A DNA stretch of 16,994 nucleotides from Pseudanabaena sp. CAN_BIN31 (GCA_026785865.1 JAJAZG010000398.1:1-16994); one strand, 5' to 3'. Counted from the stretch's first letter, positions 7,684-15,501 are shown. Numbers and translations are program-made. Notes: a model not told the origin generated them from the letters alone.

Positions 7684-8562
7684 TCAAACTATTGCCTTTG
7701 CCTCAAAAGTAGAAGGATTATATTTTAACAATATAAAAACCATCTGCATATATGAAAGATGCTCTAATAAAGCTTCATTTATCCCATGTAAGTTTAACTT
7801 TAATATCTCTGGAACTGTACTTTTTATAATTCCGTATAAAGCCATTCTTAAATAGGACACAGAGTTTATATTTGATGATTCTTTAGGATGAATAGATAAG
7901 TAGATTAAGGTAGATTGTTGATGTTGTTTCAGCTTTTTCCAGCCTCCTTTTTCTCGCCACGGATGACAAACTGAGGCCTGCTTGCTAAAGAAAAATTTGT
8001 GTCCATGCTTTCTTAACCTTAATCTCAAATCTACATCTTCCATAGCAGCATAGGGAAATCTTTCGTCAAAACTACCGATAGACTCGAAAAGTTGACGTTG
8101 AATGGCAAAATTACAAGACCACAAATATCCTCCTGTCTCATTTATAGGAGAAGTTTCAGCTAAACTTTGACGCGGACGATCTACATAAGTTCTTCCTTCT
8201 AATACCAGATAATTTATTTGATTATTTATCGCATCTCTGTAAGCCATTAACCACTGCGGATCGGGCAAACAATCATCATCAGTAAATACTAACCATTCTC
8301 CTTGTGCATACTTTGCGCCATTATTACGATTAGCCGCAGGTCCCTTGCGCGGGGCAGCAACCCATTTTACCCAAGGATAATCCTGTTTAATCATTTCCTC
8401 AGCAGTAGTTTGAAAGCCATCATCGGTCACAATCACCTCATATTGATCTGTCGGTAACGTCTGAATATTAGGCGCAAGACAATCTAAGCATTTCGCTAAT
8501 AAGTCATTGCGATGATATGTGGGGATGATGACACTAAATTTCATTTGACTCATGTTGCTCAT
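7684..8562 (-). CDS. GT2 family glycosyltransferase
   Basis: A 292-residue inverting GT-A transferase. The N-terminus FSVIIPTYHRNDLLAKCL (9-26) is the GT2 opening. VTDDG (45-49) binds the nucleotide. FTDDDCLPDPQW (93-104) holds the metal-binding DxD motif (D95/D97), and MEDVDLRLRLRKHG (174-187) has the ED acceptor-side signature. The last 90 residues are less conserved and contain a hydrophobic patch near 271-280, which may contact the membrane. The gene may start at ATG 8560-8562, overlapping the TAA of the preceding GT4 remnant by one base, or at the later ATG of codon 7 (MKFSVII). An older relative of this gene survives as a fragment at 9004-9207. Donor and acceptor sugars cannot be inferred. 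Confidence 0.9.
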   Translation of the reverse strand: MSNMSQMKFSVIIPTYHRNDLLAKCLDCLAPNIQTLPTDQYEVIVTDDGFQTTAEEMIKQDYPWVKWVAAPRKGPAANRNNGAKYAQGEWLVFTDDDCLPDPQWLMAYRDAINNQINYLVLEGRTYVDRPRQSLAETSPINETGGYLWSCNFAIQRQLFESIGSFDERFPYAAMEDVDLRLRLRKHGHKFFFSKQASVCHPWREKGGWKKLKQHQQSTLIYLSIHPKESSNINSVSYLRMALYGIIKSTVPEILKLNLHGINEALLEHLSYMQMVFILLKYNPSTFEAKAIV

Positions 8563-9003
8563 TAAATAGTGAAAGTTATGCAGCGCTGAATCATTTCAAC
8601 ATAACTTGGAAATAACTTATCCCAGCTAAATCGCTCATAAATACTGTGATGTCGCTGAATCTGATGAGACTCATTATTGCCCAATATTAATCTATTGAGT
8701 AAATCTGCCAGTGTTCCAGACATCTCAAAGTTGGCAAAGTATCCCTGTTCTCCTAATACATACCGTGCGATCGCGTATTCATGAGCTAAACAAGGTAAAC
8801 CGTAGGACATAGCTTCTAGTAATACTCGTGGTAATCCTTCACTAAGAGAAGCCAGTATAAATATGTTTGCAGCTTGATAGTAATTGGAAACTTCTTTTAA
8901 AGCAACAGTTTTTACGCGGAAATTTTCTTTGCCAAGTAATTGATTGCCCATATTTACGATCTCAATTGATTCATCATTTTGATGACCTAGCAAAAGCAAA
9001 AAA
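8562..9003 (-). pseudogene. C-terminal remnant of a GT4 glycosyltransferase
   Basis: The frame encodes about 147 residues matching the donor-binding half of the intact GT4 at 10276-11388 from its residue ~226 onward: FLLLLGHQNDES against FLLMLGHQNAES, ASLSEGLPRVLLEAMSYG (E-x7-E) identical, and GYFANFEMSG against GYFANFEVSG. The whole N-terminal acceptor domain is missing. The only ORF start is a TTG (8997-8999) two codons after the homology begins. Directly upstream the sequence changes to GT2-type coding sequence in a different frame, so this is the 3' half of a deletion chimera and not a stand-alone gene. The paralogues are clearly diverged, so the duplication is not recent. A product without an acceptor domain is unlikely to be an active transferase. 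Confidence 0.85.
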
Positions 9004-9207
9004 GGTCTGTATGCTTGGAGCCAGACAATCTAGACACTTCGCCAGCAGATCGTTGCGATGGTAAGTATAGCGGTTTTCATATGAGCATAGGCAAAATTTG
9101 GCTTTTGAAATGCTTGACAATATCTTTAAAAGCTTAGATTTAGCTACACATGGTCAACTGAAAACCGCTATAGTAATAATGACAGAAAGAAGAAAATTAT
9201 TACTCAT
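9004..9207 (-). pseudogene. 5' fragment of a GT2 glycosyltransferase split by a MITE
   Basis: From ATG 9205-9207 the minus strand reads MSNNFLLSVII and is then interrupted by the MITE (9066-9172). Coding resumes as TYHRNDLLAKCLDCLAPSIQ down to about 9005. Joined across the TA duplication, the fragment reads SVIITTYHRND, against SVIIPTYHRND in the intact GT2 at 7684-8562, over about 30 residues. After that the sequence switches to GT4 coding sequence at a short shared GAC, and the GT2 frame soon ends at a stop. The remaining ~260 residues of GT2, including the DxD motif, are gone. Nucleotide differences from the intact GT2 are scattered, largely at third positions, so it is a diverged homologue and not a recent copy. 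Confidence 0.8.
9066..9172. mobile_element. 103-bp MITE with 14-bp terminal inverted repeats
   Basis: TATAGCGGTTTTCA at 9066-9079 and its exact reverse complement at 9159-9172 bound an AT-rich core with no ORF. If the outer TA on each side is the target duplication, the element itself is 9068-9170 (103 bp). It inserted at a TA dinucleotide, as IS630/Tc1-mariner elements and their MITEs do. Deleting the element plus one TA rejoins the flanking GT2 codons in frame, which independently confirms both boundaries. It encodes no transposase and would need one in trans. The IS630-type assignment is inferred from the TA target and the end sequence. Confidence 0.85.
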
Positions 9208-9302
9208 AATATTGGAACACAAAACTTAGGTTAGTATGAAAATCGAACTTTATATGACTCGTTAATCTGATTCATGTAAATACTTTATATCAACTCATAC
9301 GA

Positions 9303-9944
9303 TCAATCGCTTACGATAAAGTGCTTGTCTAAAAAATCTTCTATTCTGTCGGACTGAAGATTTTTTACCTCAGCTTGAATTTTTTCGATCGGCCAGTCCC
9401 ACCACTTAATTGCTTCTAACTTTTTAATGACATCATCTGAAAATCTCTTTCTAATAATTTTGGCAGGATTACCTGCAACAATGCAATATGGAGGCACATC
9501 CTTTGTTACAACGCTACTAGCAGCAATAATTGCGCCATTACCGATTGTGATTCCAGACAGAATCATAGTTCCTGTAGCAACCCATACGTCATTACCGAAC
9601 ACAACATCTCCCTTAGCTACAGAGTGTCCTTCCTGATGTACGGGATTCTCAAATAAAAACACATTTAAAGGATATGTTGTCACCCAGTTGGTAGGATGAT
9701 AACCACCGAGTGTGATAGTAACGTTGCCAGCAAAACTACAAAATTTTCCAATTTTAAGTTTAGCATTTTCGCCGAAATAAACAACCTTTGGACTACCAAT
9801 AGGATGTCCATAAGTATAACTTCCAATTTCCCATCTCTTATATTCATTAAGCTCACATAGAAACTGAGTGTCTTCACAAATATATCGATAAATACGATGT
9901 ATGGCTTTTTTTAAAAACTTTTTTATAAGCCCAGCCCTTTTCAT
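9303..9944 (-). CDS. XAT/CatB-type hexapeptide acyltransferase
   Basis: A 213-residue left-handed beta-helix enzyme of the xenobiotic/sugar acetyltransferase group, which usually transfers acetyl from acetyl-CoA to a sugar hydroxyl or amine. Hexapeptide repeats are visible at about 55-75 (FGENAKLKIGKFCSFAGNV) and 112-150 (GDVVFGNDVWVATG, ILSGITIGNGAIIAASSVV). The predicted catalytic His is H83 in GGYHPTNW. The loop 85-110 inserted between coils and the VAGNPAKIIRKRF closing segment (156-168) are typical. ATG is at 9942-9944 with GGAG 8 bases upstream, the clearest ribosome binding site in the window. It stands alone, with 331 bases before and 95 after, so it may have its own promoter and may be a cassette inserted between glycosyltransferases. 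Glycan O-acetylation is the likely role from context. Confidence 0.87.
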   Translation of the reverse strand: MKRAGLIKKFLKKAIHRIYRYICEDTQFLCELNEYKRWEIGSYTYGHPIGSPKVVYFGENAKLKIGKFCSFAGNVTITLGGYHPTNWVTTYPLNVFLFENPVHQEGHSVAKGDVVFGNDVWVATGTMILSGITIGNGAIIAASSVVTKDVPPYCIVAGNPAKIIRKRFSDDVIKKLEAIKWWDWPIEKIQAEVKNLQSDRIEDFLDKHFIVSD

Positions 9945-9978
9945 TCACTACTCCAAGTTTTATTTGAATCTCTATAAA

Positions 9979-10006
9979 ATTATAAAGGATTCTCAGGATA
10001 AAGAAA
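9979..10006 (-). promoter_or_regulatory. Possible promoter of the acyltransferase
   Basis: On the minus strand a perfect TATAAT (9979-9984) lies about 35 bases before the ATG at 9944, with a poor -35 (TTTCTT) 16 bases further upstream. The gene is isolated behind a hairpin and has a good Shine-Dalgarno, which makes an own promoter plausible. The poor -35 keeps this weak. Confidence 0.3.
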
Positions 10007-10069
10007 ATACTTCATCATTACTTAAGTCATGTGCTGGGAAAAAATGTACCAGTTAAGTGCAAGACTGAG

Positions 10070-10119
10070 GCTTCGGCTTCTCTCAGCTATCGGTCGTGTT
10101 AGCTGAGAGAAGTCGAAGC
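10070..10119. terminator. 20-bp-stem hairpin, repeat or terminator
   Basis: Arms 10070-10089 and 10100-10119 (GCTTCGGCTTCTCTCAGCTA and its near-perfect complement, one G-T wobble) enclose a 10-base loop. A second short pair, GTACCA at 10046-10051 with TGGTAC at 10123-10128, brackets it. On the minus strand a T6 run (10039-10044) follows, so the structure could end transcription of the GT4 gene that stops at 10276. The long GC-rich arms also resemble dispersed palindromic repeats common in cyanobacterial intergenic DNA. Confidence 0.5.
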
Positions 10120-10275
10120 TTTTGGTACTTTAGCTTGAAGCAAGTCCCTAAAGTCTTTAATGTAATGAAACCTATTGACCGATGAGATGATCGCCAATTC
10201 TAAATCTCTTCTTAAAATTGAAAATAATTGTAGTCAAATATTACAAGTTAGAAGACTCTTCAAACATTTCATTAA

Positions 10276-11388
10276 TCAAGTAGTTACACAGAGGGCGAGC
10301 ATATCCATGTATGCATAGCGAAGTTTGTGCCAAGAAAAATTCTTGTATGTATAAAGGTGTCTCTGATTTTTCTTATCTTTATCATCCTGTAATAGAACTT
10401 GACTAATTAATCTTGCTAGGTTTCCTGACACCTCAAAGTTGGCAAAGTACCCTTGATTTTTTAAAACAAAGTTTGAAATTTCGTAATTATGGGCTAAACA
10501 AGGTAAACCATAAGACATTGCCTCTAGCAAGACTCGTGGTAAACCCTCACTCAGAGAAGCTAAGACGAAGATGGTGGCGACTTGATAGTACTTAGGAATT
10601 TCAGCCAATGGAATTGTTTTAGTCTGAAAATTTTCTTGTCCCAGAAGTTGATAACCCATGTTTACGATTTCCGCTGATTCAGCGTTTTGATGCCCTAGCA
10701 TGAGTAAAAAAGGTCGCGGCACAGGCATTTGAGCCACTTCGCGAATGAGGTAATCCATCCGCTTATGAGTTTTATTAATAGCTGCAACAGATAATAGTAT
10801 TGGGCGATCGCTTGGTAAGCCCAAAGTATGACAGAGATCGGTTCGCTGTTTTTGGGAGAGCATTTCTAGGCGATCGCCCATCTTAATTCCGTAGGGAACG
10901 AGAAAATGGCGATCGGCAGATTCTCCTGCATCCAAAGCCATTTGATAATGCGTCGGTGTGAGATGCTGGACGCAATCGGTACGACTAAATGGGGGGCCAT
11001 TGGGTGCGCCATTGGAGAAAAGTAATTTGAATGGTAAGCCCGTCACTCGTCGTAAATGCCAGAGCATAGTACCTAAAACAAAATCACTAAAAAAGATGAC
11101 TTGAGGTTTTTTTTGATAGATATGCGGAATCAGGCTAAGGCAAAAGGTAAGTTGCTCAATAAAATAAGGATCTTTTTTGAGGACTTGACTAAGCTTTTCT
11201 GCCAGCCACGATCCGCGATGAATATTAGATAAGGTAAATTCTTTACCCTGAGATATTCCTCCTCCTTTAAATAGCATTACTTCTAATGAAGGTTCTTGTT
11301 GCAAGGCCTCAAAACATTCCTGAGTAAAGGATTCATAGCCTCTTTGTACCTTGCCTAGCCCCGAACAGAGTAGGAAAACTTTAATCAT
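10276..11388 (-). CDS. GT4 family glycosyltransferase
   Basis: A 370-residue GT-B transferase. The N-terminal half (1 to about 190) begins MIKVFLLCSGLGKVQRGYESF, a less common variant of the GT4 opening. FKLLFSNGAPNGPP (120-133) may lie near the acceptor pocket. The donor domain shows VPYGIKMGDRLE (164-175), LLSVAAINKTHKRMDYLI (198-215, K210 in place of the usual R/K-KG loop), and ASLSEGLPRVLLEAMSYGLP (277-296, E281 and E289). It follows the methyltransferase at 11394-12254 by 5 bases, so the two are probably co-translated. Its C-terminal half has a diverged paralogue in the remnant at 8562-9003, showing that this GT type was once present twice in the cluster. Substrate unknown. Confidence 0.9.
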   Translation of the reverse strand: MIKVFLLCSGLGKVQRGYESFTQECFEALQQEPSLEVMLFKGGGISQGKEFTLSNIHRGSWLAEKLSQVLKKDPYFIEQLTFCLSLIPHIYQKKPQVIFFSDFVLGTMLWHLRRVTGLPFKLLFSNGAPNGPPFSRTDCVQHLTPTHYQMALDAGESADRHFLVPYGIKMGDRLEMLSQKQRTDLCHTLGLPSDRPILLSVAAINKTHKRMDYLIREVAQMPVPRPFLLMLGHQNAESAEIVNMGYQLLGQENFQTKTIPLAEIPKYYQVATIFVLASLSEGLPRVLLEAMSYGLPCLAHNYEISNFVLKNQGYFANFEVSGNLARLISQVLLQDDKDKKNQRHLYTYKNFSWHKLRYAYMDMLALCVTT

Positions 11389-11393
11389 AAATT

Positions 11394-12254
11394 TTAAAGC
11401 GTCCTAAATAAAAGAAAAAGTCTATTAAGCGGTAACTTTAGTCTAGAAAGTGATTCTAACGAACGCGCAAATTTAAGATTACTATCTGTAACTTCTGAAT
11501 GTTTTACAAAACTATATACAGTACTTCCTCGACGTTCAAAACCATAAAATCCAAATCCCAAACTACGAATAATCCAAAGCATCGAGAATTGTAAATGAAA
11601 ATTTTGCGGCAGGTGGCATTTAATAACGGGTACAAAACTATAGCTAGTAGAAAAAGCACCTCCTACGCGCAACATTCGATTAATATCTGCCACAGCCGCG
11701 ATCGGATCGGTCAAATGTTCTAAAACCTCAGTACAAATAACTGCATCATAAAGCGGTTCTGGCTCTTTTAAAACTCTCACAGATGAGTAATCAGCTAAAT
11801 ACTGTTGAATAGTATGTCTAAATTCCGTAATATCAACCAAGTCTATAGATTCTGCTTCAGGAATTTGATTGGCACATAATCGAGCCACTGTTCCAATACC
11901 TCCACCAAAGTCTAAGATTTTGCGTGGTTTAACATGAGAAATTAGGCGGATTGCGGCTAAGCGATCTTCAATAGTTGCAGGATCAGATTCTGAAAAAGCT
12001 GCATTTATTAGCCAAACTGGATGTTGATAATAATCATGTAAAAACTCTAGTAAATCAAACTTACCTTGCTGCTTTTGATTATTTTCTTCTTCTAATTCAT
12101 CCCAAGCCCGATCTATGATGCTCCAAATTTGCTGGATTGTTATACCATTTAAAATTTCTGTCGGAGTGAGATATTTTGTCGCATCCTGCCATCGTTCATT
12201 TACACTGATGTGTGAGACTGCTTCTTGCCAGCTATAGACTAGTGATTGATTCAT
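11394..12254 (-). CDS. SAM-dependent class I methyltransferase
   Basis: A 286-residue methyltransferase. An N-terminal segment of about 105 residues, largely helical with an acidic/glutamine-rich stretch (WDELEEENNQKQQG, 51-64), precedes the Rossmann core. Motif I is KILDFGGGIGTVARL (112-126), the acidic loop is LVDITEF (139-145), and YDAVICTEVLEHLTDP (169-184) is the motif before strand 5. Such proteins within glycan clusters commonly methylate a sugar hydroxyl. ATG is at 12252-12254. It lies 16 bases after the GT4-like gene and 5 bases before the next GT4, so it belongs to the same transcript. It shares only the general fold with the other two methyltransferases of the window, so it probably has a different target. 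Confidence 0.85.
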   Translation of the reverse strand: MNQSLVYSWQEAVSHISVNERWQDATKYLTPTEILNGITIQQIWSIIDRAWDELEEENNQKQQGKFDLLEFLHDYYQHPVWLINAAFSESDPATIEDRLAAIRLISHVKPRKILDFGGGIGTVARLCANQIPEAESIDLVDITEFRHTIQQYLADYSSVRVLKEPEPLYDAVICTEVLEHLTDPIAAVADINRMLRVGGAFSTSYSFVPVIKCHLPQNFHLQFSMLWIIRSLGFGFYGFERRGSTVYSFVKHSEVTDSNLKFARSLESLSRLKLPLNRLFLLFRTL

Positions 12255-12270
12255 GTTTTATCTTAAATTT

Positions 12271-13488
12271 TTAATGCTGTGCAGTTTGCTTGATAAATTC
12301 ATAAAGTTTGACTCTAATCCTACCTACTTCAAAATGCTCCTGAACTATTTCAAAAGCATTTTTGGCAAATGCCAATAGAGCAGAATAATTTTGAATTTGT
12401 CTCAATAAAGTGTCTTTAACTACTGATACCTGATTTGTTTCACAAACTGAACCGCAATTCCAAGTTTTGACAAATTGATTACAAGCAGAATAGGTAGGGC
12501 CGCAAGCTAAAATTGGTGTACCAGATACCATATAGTCTGTTAGTTTCGTTTGAACAGAACTACTAGTAAAGCCAGCCATTTCTGGCAAAAAAGAAGAAGC
12601 AACTAATAGTAATTTAGCCTTTTGCAAATATTGATTGAGTTGGTCATAAGGTATCTTAGAACCATATATTACTTCCCATTTTTGCCAGCTTGTCTGATAG
12701 TTATTCCAGAAAGATTGATCGGTATAAAGCACTAGCTCAATGTCTACTCCACTACACCTTAGTTCATAGATAGCTTCTGCTACGACTGCGATCGCATCGT
12801 AGTGCATAGAAAAGATAGAACCAGCGTAAACAACACGAAACGTTTTTTCAGTGTGGGGAATAGGTTCAGGAAATGTTTTGTTAGACAAGTCTACAGGATT
12901 GTGGACTATTAGCGATCGCTTAAGGGGCAGTTGAAATTTCTGAACTAAGCGTTTTTCCAGTTGTGAACTAATCATGAGCCAAGCTGATGATTCTTCTAAG
13001 ACTTTATGGCATAAAGATTGTAATCCTCCAGATAGCCAACGTTGATGATTATTTGTAACCCAATCATCCATGAAATAAGAAATAAAGGGAACTTTAAATA
13101 ATTGAGATACTTTGTAGCCAACTAACAATGCTGGAATACCAACAGGACAAATCAAGACGATTTCTGGCGAAAAATCAGCTAATTTAGACTGTTCATATAT
13201 AGGCAACCAATCAAGCAGTTGAAAATTAATAGATCTAATCAGCGGATTGATTACAAGACCAAGGCGATTATTAATGTATGGTAAAAAACTCTCAGGAAAA
13301 GCGGCTATATTCTTATCAAGTGGTGGTGGAGTTGGGTAATCTCTGTGGCTAGCTTGAGGAGCGTAGATCATAAATCGCTCAGGAGGATATCCCGCAAACA
13401 GATTAAGAAGTGTTCGATTTATCCCTGTTCCTTCCTGACCTAGAGATGCTTCGCTAACTAGCAATATCCGAGGTAAATCTTTTGTCAT
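12271..13488 (-). CDS. GT4-like glycosyltransferase
   Basis: A transferase of 405 residues from ATG 13486-13488; a GTG two codons earlier (13492-13494) is also possible and would add two residues. The fold is GT-B: N-terminal domain opening LPRILLVSEASLGQEGTGINR (here a GTG-type loop replaces GGSE), SLIVHNPVDLSNK linking to FRVVYAGSIFSMHYDAI, and a donor site ending SSVQTKLTDYMVSGTPILACGP. In that last motif the usual first Glu of E-x7-E is replaced by the TKxxDYM-SG-P arrangement seen in one branch of GT4-like enzymes. FISYFMDDW (about 135-143) is a conserved N-domain feature of this branch. It lies 19 to 25 bases after the epimerase gene and 16 before a methyltransferase, in a tight operon. 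Sugar specificity unknown. Confidence 0.85.
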   Translation of the reverse strand: MTKDLPRILLVSEASLGQEGTGINRTLLNLFAGYPPERFMIYAPQASHRDYPTPPPLDKNIAAFPESFLPYINNRLGLVINPLIRSINFQLLDWLPIYEQSKLADFSPEIVLICPVGIPALLVGYKVSQLFKVPFISYFMDDWVTNNHQRWLSGGLQSLCHKVLEESSAWLMISSQLEKRLVQKFQLPLKRSLIVHNPVDLSNKTFPEPIPHTEKTFRVVYAGSIFSMHYDAIAVVAEAIYELRCSGVDIELVLYTDQSFWNNYQTSWQKWEVIYGSKIPYDQLNQYLQKAKLLLVASSFLPEMAGFTSSSVQTKLTDYMVSGTPILACGPTYSACNQFVKTWNCGSVCETNQVSVVKDTLLRQIQNYSALLAFAKNAFEIVQEHFEVGRIRVKLYEFIKQTAQH

Positions 13489-13513
13489 AATCACTAATAT
13501 CTAAGTTTTTTAC

Positions 13514-14566
13514 TTACCTCAAGCGTTGTTGCCAAGACATAGTAATTTCTGTAAAAATTTCAGTCAATGATTTGGTAATTGACCATTGGGGATAATGCTG
13601 TTGCATTTTTCGCAGATCGCTATAGTAGCAAATATGGTCTCCCTCGCGGTTTTTATCTAAATATTCATATCGCATTTGCTTACCCGTTAAGGAAGCAACG
13701 ATCTCAAAGGCTTCTAAAACAGAACAAGTATTATTTTTTCCACCTCCTAGATTATAAACTTCGCCTGAACGAGGATTTTGAATTAATCCCTCAATAAAGC
13801 GAGCCACATCATAGGAGTGGATATTGTCCCTGACCTGCTTGCCCTTATAACCAAAAATTTTGTAAGTGCGTTCTTCTAAGTTGCATTTTACCAGATAACT
13901 GAGAAATCCATGCAACTCAACACCTGAATGGTTGGGCCCTGTTAAACAGCCACCGCGCAAACAGCAAGTTTTTAGCCCAAAATAACGTCCATATTCTTGC
14001 ACCATGACATCGGCTGCAACTTTAGAAGCACCAAAAATTGAGTGTTTGGATTGGTCGATTCGGAATATTTCAGGAATGCCATGCTCATAAACTGGGTCAG
14101 CGTAATCCCATCGAGTATCTGACTCCGACATGGGAATTTCGTTAGGGGCATCACCGTAGACTTTATTGGTGGAAAGATGCACGAATGGAGCCTCTGGGGC
14201 AAACTGACGAGTTGCTTCCAGAAGATTCAATGTACCAACTGCATTGGTATCAAAGTCATCAAAGGGAATTTTGGCAGCTAAATCGTGACTAGGCTGGGCG
14301 GCGGTATGCACGATCGCATCTGGTCTAATGCTATCAATAAGATCTAGGACACCTTGGCGATCGCGTATATCCACTTCATGATGCACAAACCCCTTAATTA
14401 GAGACTGCAATCGTTGCTGATTCCAGCGAGTATCTCCTTGCGAACCGAAGAAAACGGCTCTTTGGTTGTTGTCTACACCATGAATTTGCCAGCCAAGAGC
14501 AGCAAAATGAAGACACACTTCAGAGCCGATTAGTCCTGAAGATCCAGTTACAAGTAATTTTTTCAT
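13514..14566 (-). CDS. NAD-dependent sugar epimerase, CDP-paratose 2-epimerase-like
   Basis: A 350-residue extended-SDR enzyme that inverts a hydroxyl on a nucleotide sugar. The nucleotide loop is TGSSGLIGSEV (7-17, G8/G11/G14), and D32 follows strand 2. Family signatures include GDTRWNQQRL (44-53), HTAAQPSHDLAA (87-98), STNKVYGDAPNEIP (132-145), GCLTGPNHSGVELHGFLSYL (206-225) and GYKGKQVRDNIHS (239-251). These closely fit the CDP-paratose 2-epimerase (tyvelose epimerase, RfbE-like) branch. The catalytic YxxxK reads F178-GAS-K182, so the usual Tyr is Phe; the remembered relatives of this branch also show this. Genes making CDP-paratose are not in the window, so the true substrate may be another nucleotide sugar. 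It lies 20 bases after a GT2 gene. Confidence 0.87.
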   Translation of the reverse strand: MKKLLVTGSSGLIGSEVCLHFAALGWQIHGVDNNQRAVFFGSQGDTRWNQQRLQSLIKGFVHHEVDIRDRQGVLDLIDSIRPDAIVHTAAQPSHDLAAKIPFDDFDTNAVGTLNLLEATRQFAPEAPFVHLSTNKVYGDAPNEIPMSESDTRWDYADPVYEHGIPEIFRIDQSKHSIFGASKVAADVMVQEYGRYFGLKTCCLRGGCLTGPNHSGVELHGFLSYLVKCNLEERTYKIFGYKGKQVRDNIHSYDVARFIEGLIQNPRSGEVYNLGGGKNNTCSVLEAFEIVASLTGKQMRYEYLDKNREGDHICYYSDLRKMQQHYPQWSITKSLTEIFTEITMSWQQRLR

Positions 14567-14586
14567 TCGTATATTCTCGCAATCAT

Positions 14587-15501
14587 TTAGACTGATGAAC
14601 TAATTTCTTGTAAAGCAGCCTGTAAGCCTCGCTGAGAAGCTTGATAAAACCGCCTTTCTCTAGGACTCATGCGCCAGAACCTAATCCAATCGGCAAATTT
14701 GCCTAATCCAGATTTATTGCCTTGGGGAAGCTTGCCTCGATAAGACTCAACAATGATACCAGAGTAAGTAGAAGACTCAATTAATCGGAGTAGATACTCT
14801 TCCTGCAACCTTTCAGGAGGCATTAAATGTGTGAGCTTCAACTTGGCAAAGCGTCCAGTTCCCAATCCCATATCACAAGCTGTAAATGCTATATCTGAAT
14901 CTTCATACGAGGTTAATTTTTGACCTTTTCGACCCATACTTTGCCTGATAGAGTCTTGTTTAACTAATTCAGCATAGTGCGCTCCAACCAACTTACGAAT
15001 ACACATACCAGCACCGCATGGTGTTGTTTCATACTGGTTAACTAAATTTGACCATGTATCCTGATCAAATTCTTTAATCGCTAAAGCGATCCAATAAGGT
15101 TTTGTCCATTCTGGTGGTATTTCTTCAAATTGAGGAATTGTCTGTCCTCCCCAAGCGCCAAGGAAAGGAAATTCTTTACCGATTTGCCAAGCTGTTTTTA
15201 AGTAATTTAACTCTAAAATATTATCATCATCCACAAAAATTAGAATCTCAGCTTTAGCTTCTTGGATACCTCTTAATCTTGCAGGTGTTAATCCTAACTT
15301 ATCTTCACGAATATGACGAGCATAAGGATGCCAACTCAAATCAATTTCTGAAGCGAGAATGCGATCGCTTGCATTATCAACGATCAGTAACTCCCACAAT
15401 TCCGAAGGCAATGTCTGAGATTGCAATGCCTCCAAAACTCTTGCAATATATACACGATTAGGATTATGAGTACAAAGAATAACGCTGATTTCAGAATTCA
15501 T
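14587..15501 (-). CDS. GT2 family glycosyltransferase
   Basis: A 304-residue GT-A fold inverting transferase. It opens SVILCTHNPNRVYIARVLEAL (6-26), with LLIVDNASD (38-46) for nucleotide binding. IFVDDDNILELNYL (88-101) carries the metal-binding DxD (D91/D93), and TSYEDSDIAFTACDMGLG (197-214) has the ED signature. In between, PCGAGMCIRKLVG (161-173) is the acceptor-side G-rich segment common in GT2 enzymes. The C-terminal 60 residues are basic and may contact membrane phospholipid. It differs from the other GT2 of the window outside the core motifs. ATG is at 15499-15501, 49 bases after the pyruvyl transferase stop. Sugar unknown. Confidence 0.9.
   Translation of the reverse strand: MNSEISVILCTHNPNRVYIARVLEALQSQTLPSELWELLIVDNASDRILASEIDLSWHPYARHIREDKLGLTPARLRGIQEAKAEILIFVDDDNILELNYLKTAWQIGKEFPFLGAWGGQTIPQFEEIPPEWTKPYWIALAIKEFDQDTWSNLVNQYETTPCGAGMCIRKLVGAHYAELVKQDSIRQSMGRKGQKLTSYEDSDIAFTACDMGLGTGRFAKLKLTHLMPPERLQEEYLLRLIESSTYSGIIVESYRGKLPQGNKSGLGKFADWIRFWRMSPRERRFYQASQRGLQAALQEISSSV

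Larger units (their letters stand above)
9945..10275. other. 331-bp intergenic region with hairpin and candidate promoter
   Basis: The region holds a long hairpin (10070-10119) and an AT-rich end near the acyltransferase. A 47-codon plus-strand frame (from about 10187, MIANSKSLLKIENN) runs into the next gene on the opposite strand and resembles nothing I know. No RNA gene or remnant of a glycan gene was recognised. It is the longest gap between the two halves of the cluster and is the likeliest transcript boundary. Confidence 0.5.

Noticed and set aside
8562..8999. A stand-alone 145-residue glycosyltransferase
   Set aside because: It begins at a TTG in the middle of a GT4 domain, lacks the acceptor domain, and is preceded by GT2 coding sequence in another frame, so it is a remnant.
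10187..10330. A 47-codon plus-strand peptide in the intergenic gap
   Set aside because: It runs antisense into the GT4 gene, has no ribosome binding site and resembles nothing known.
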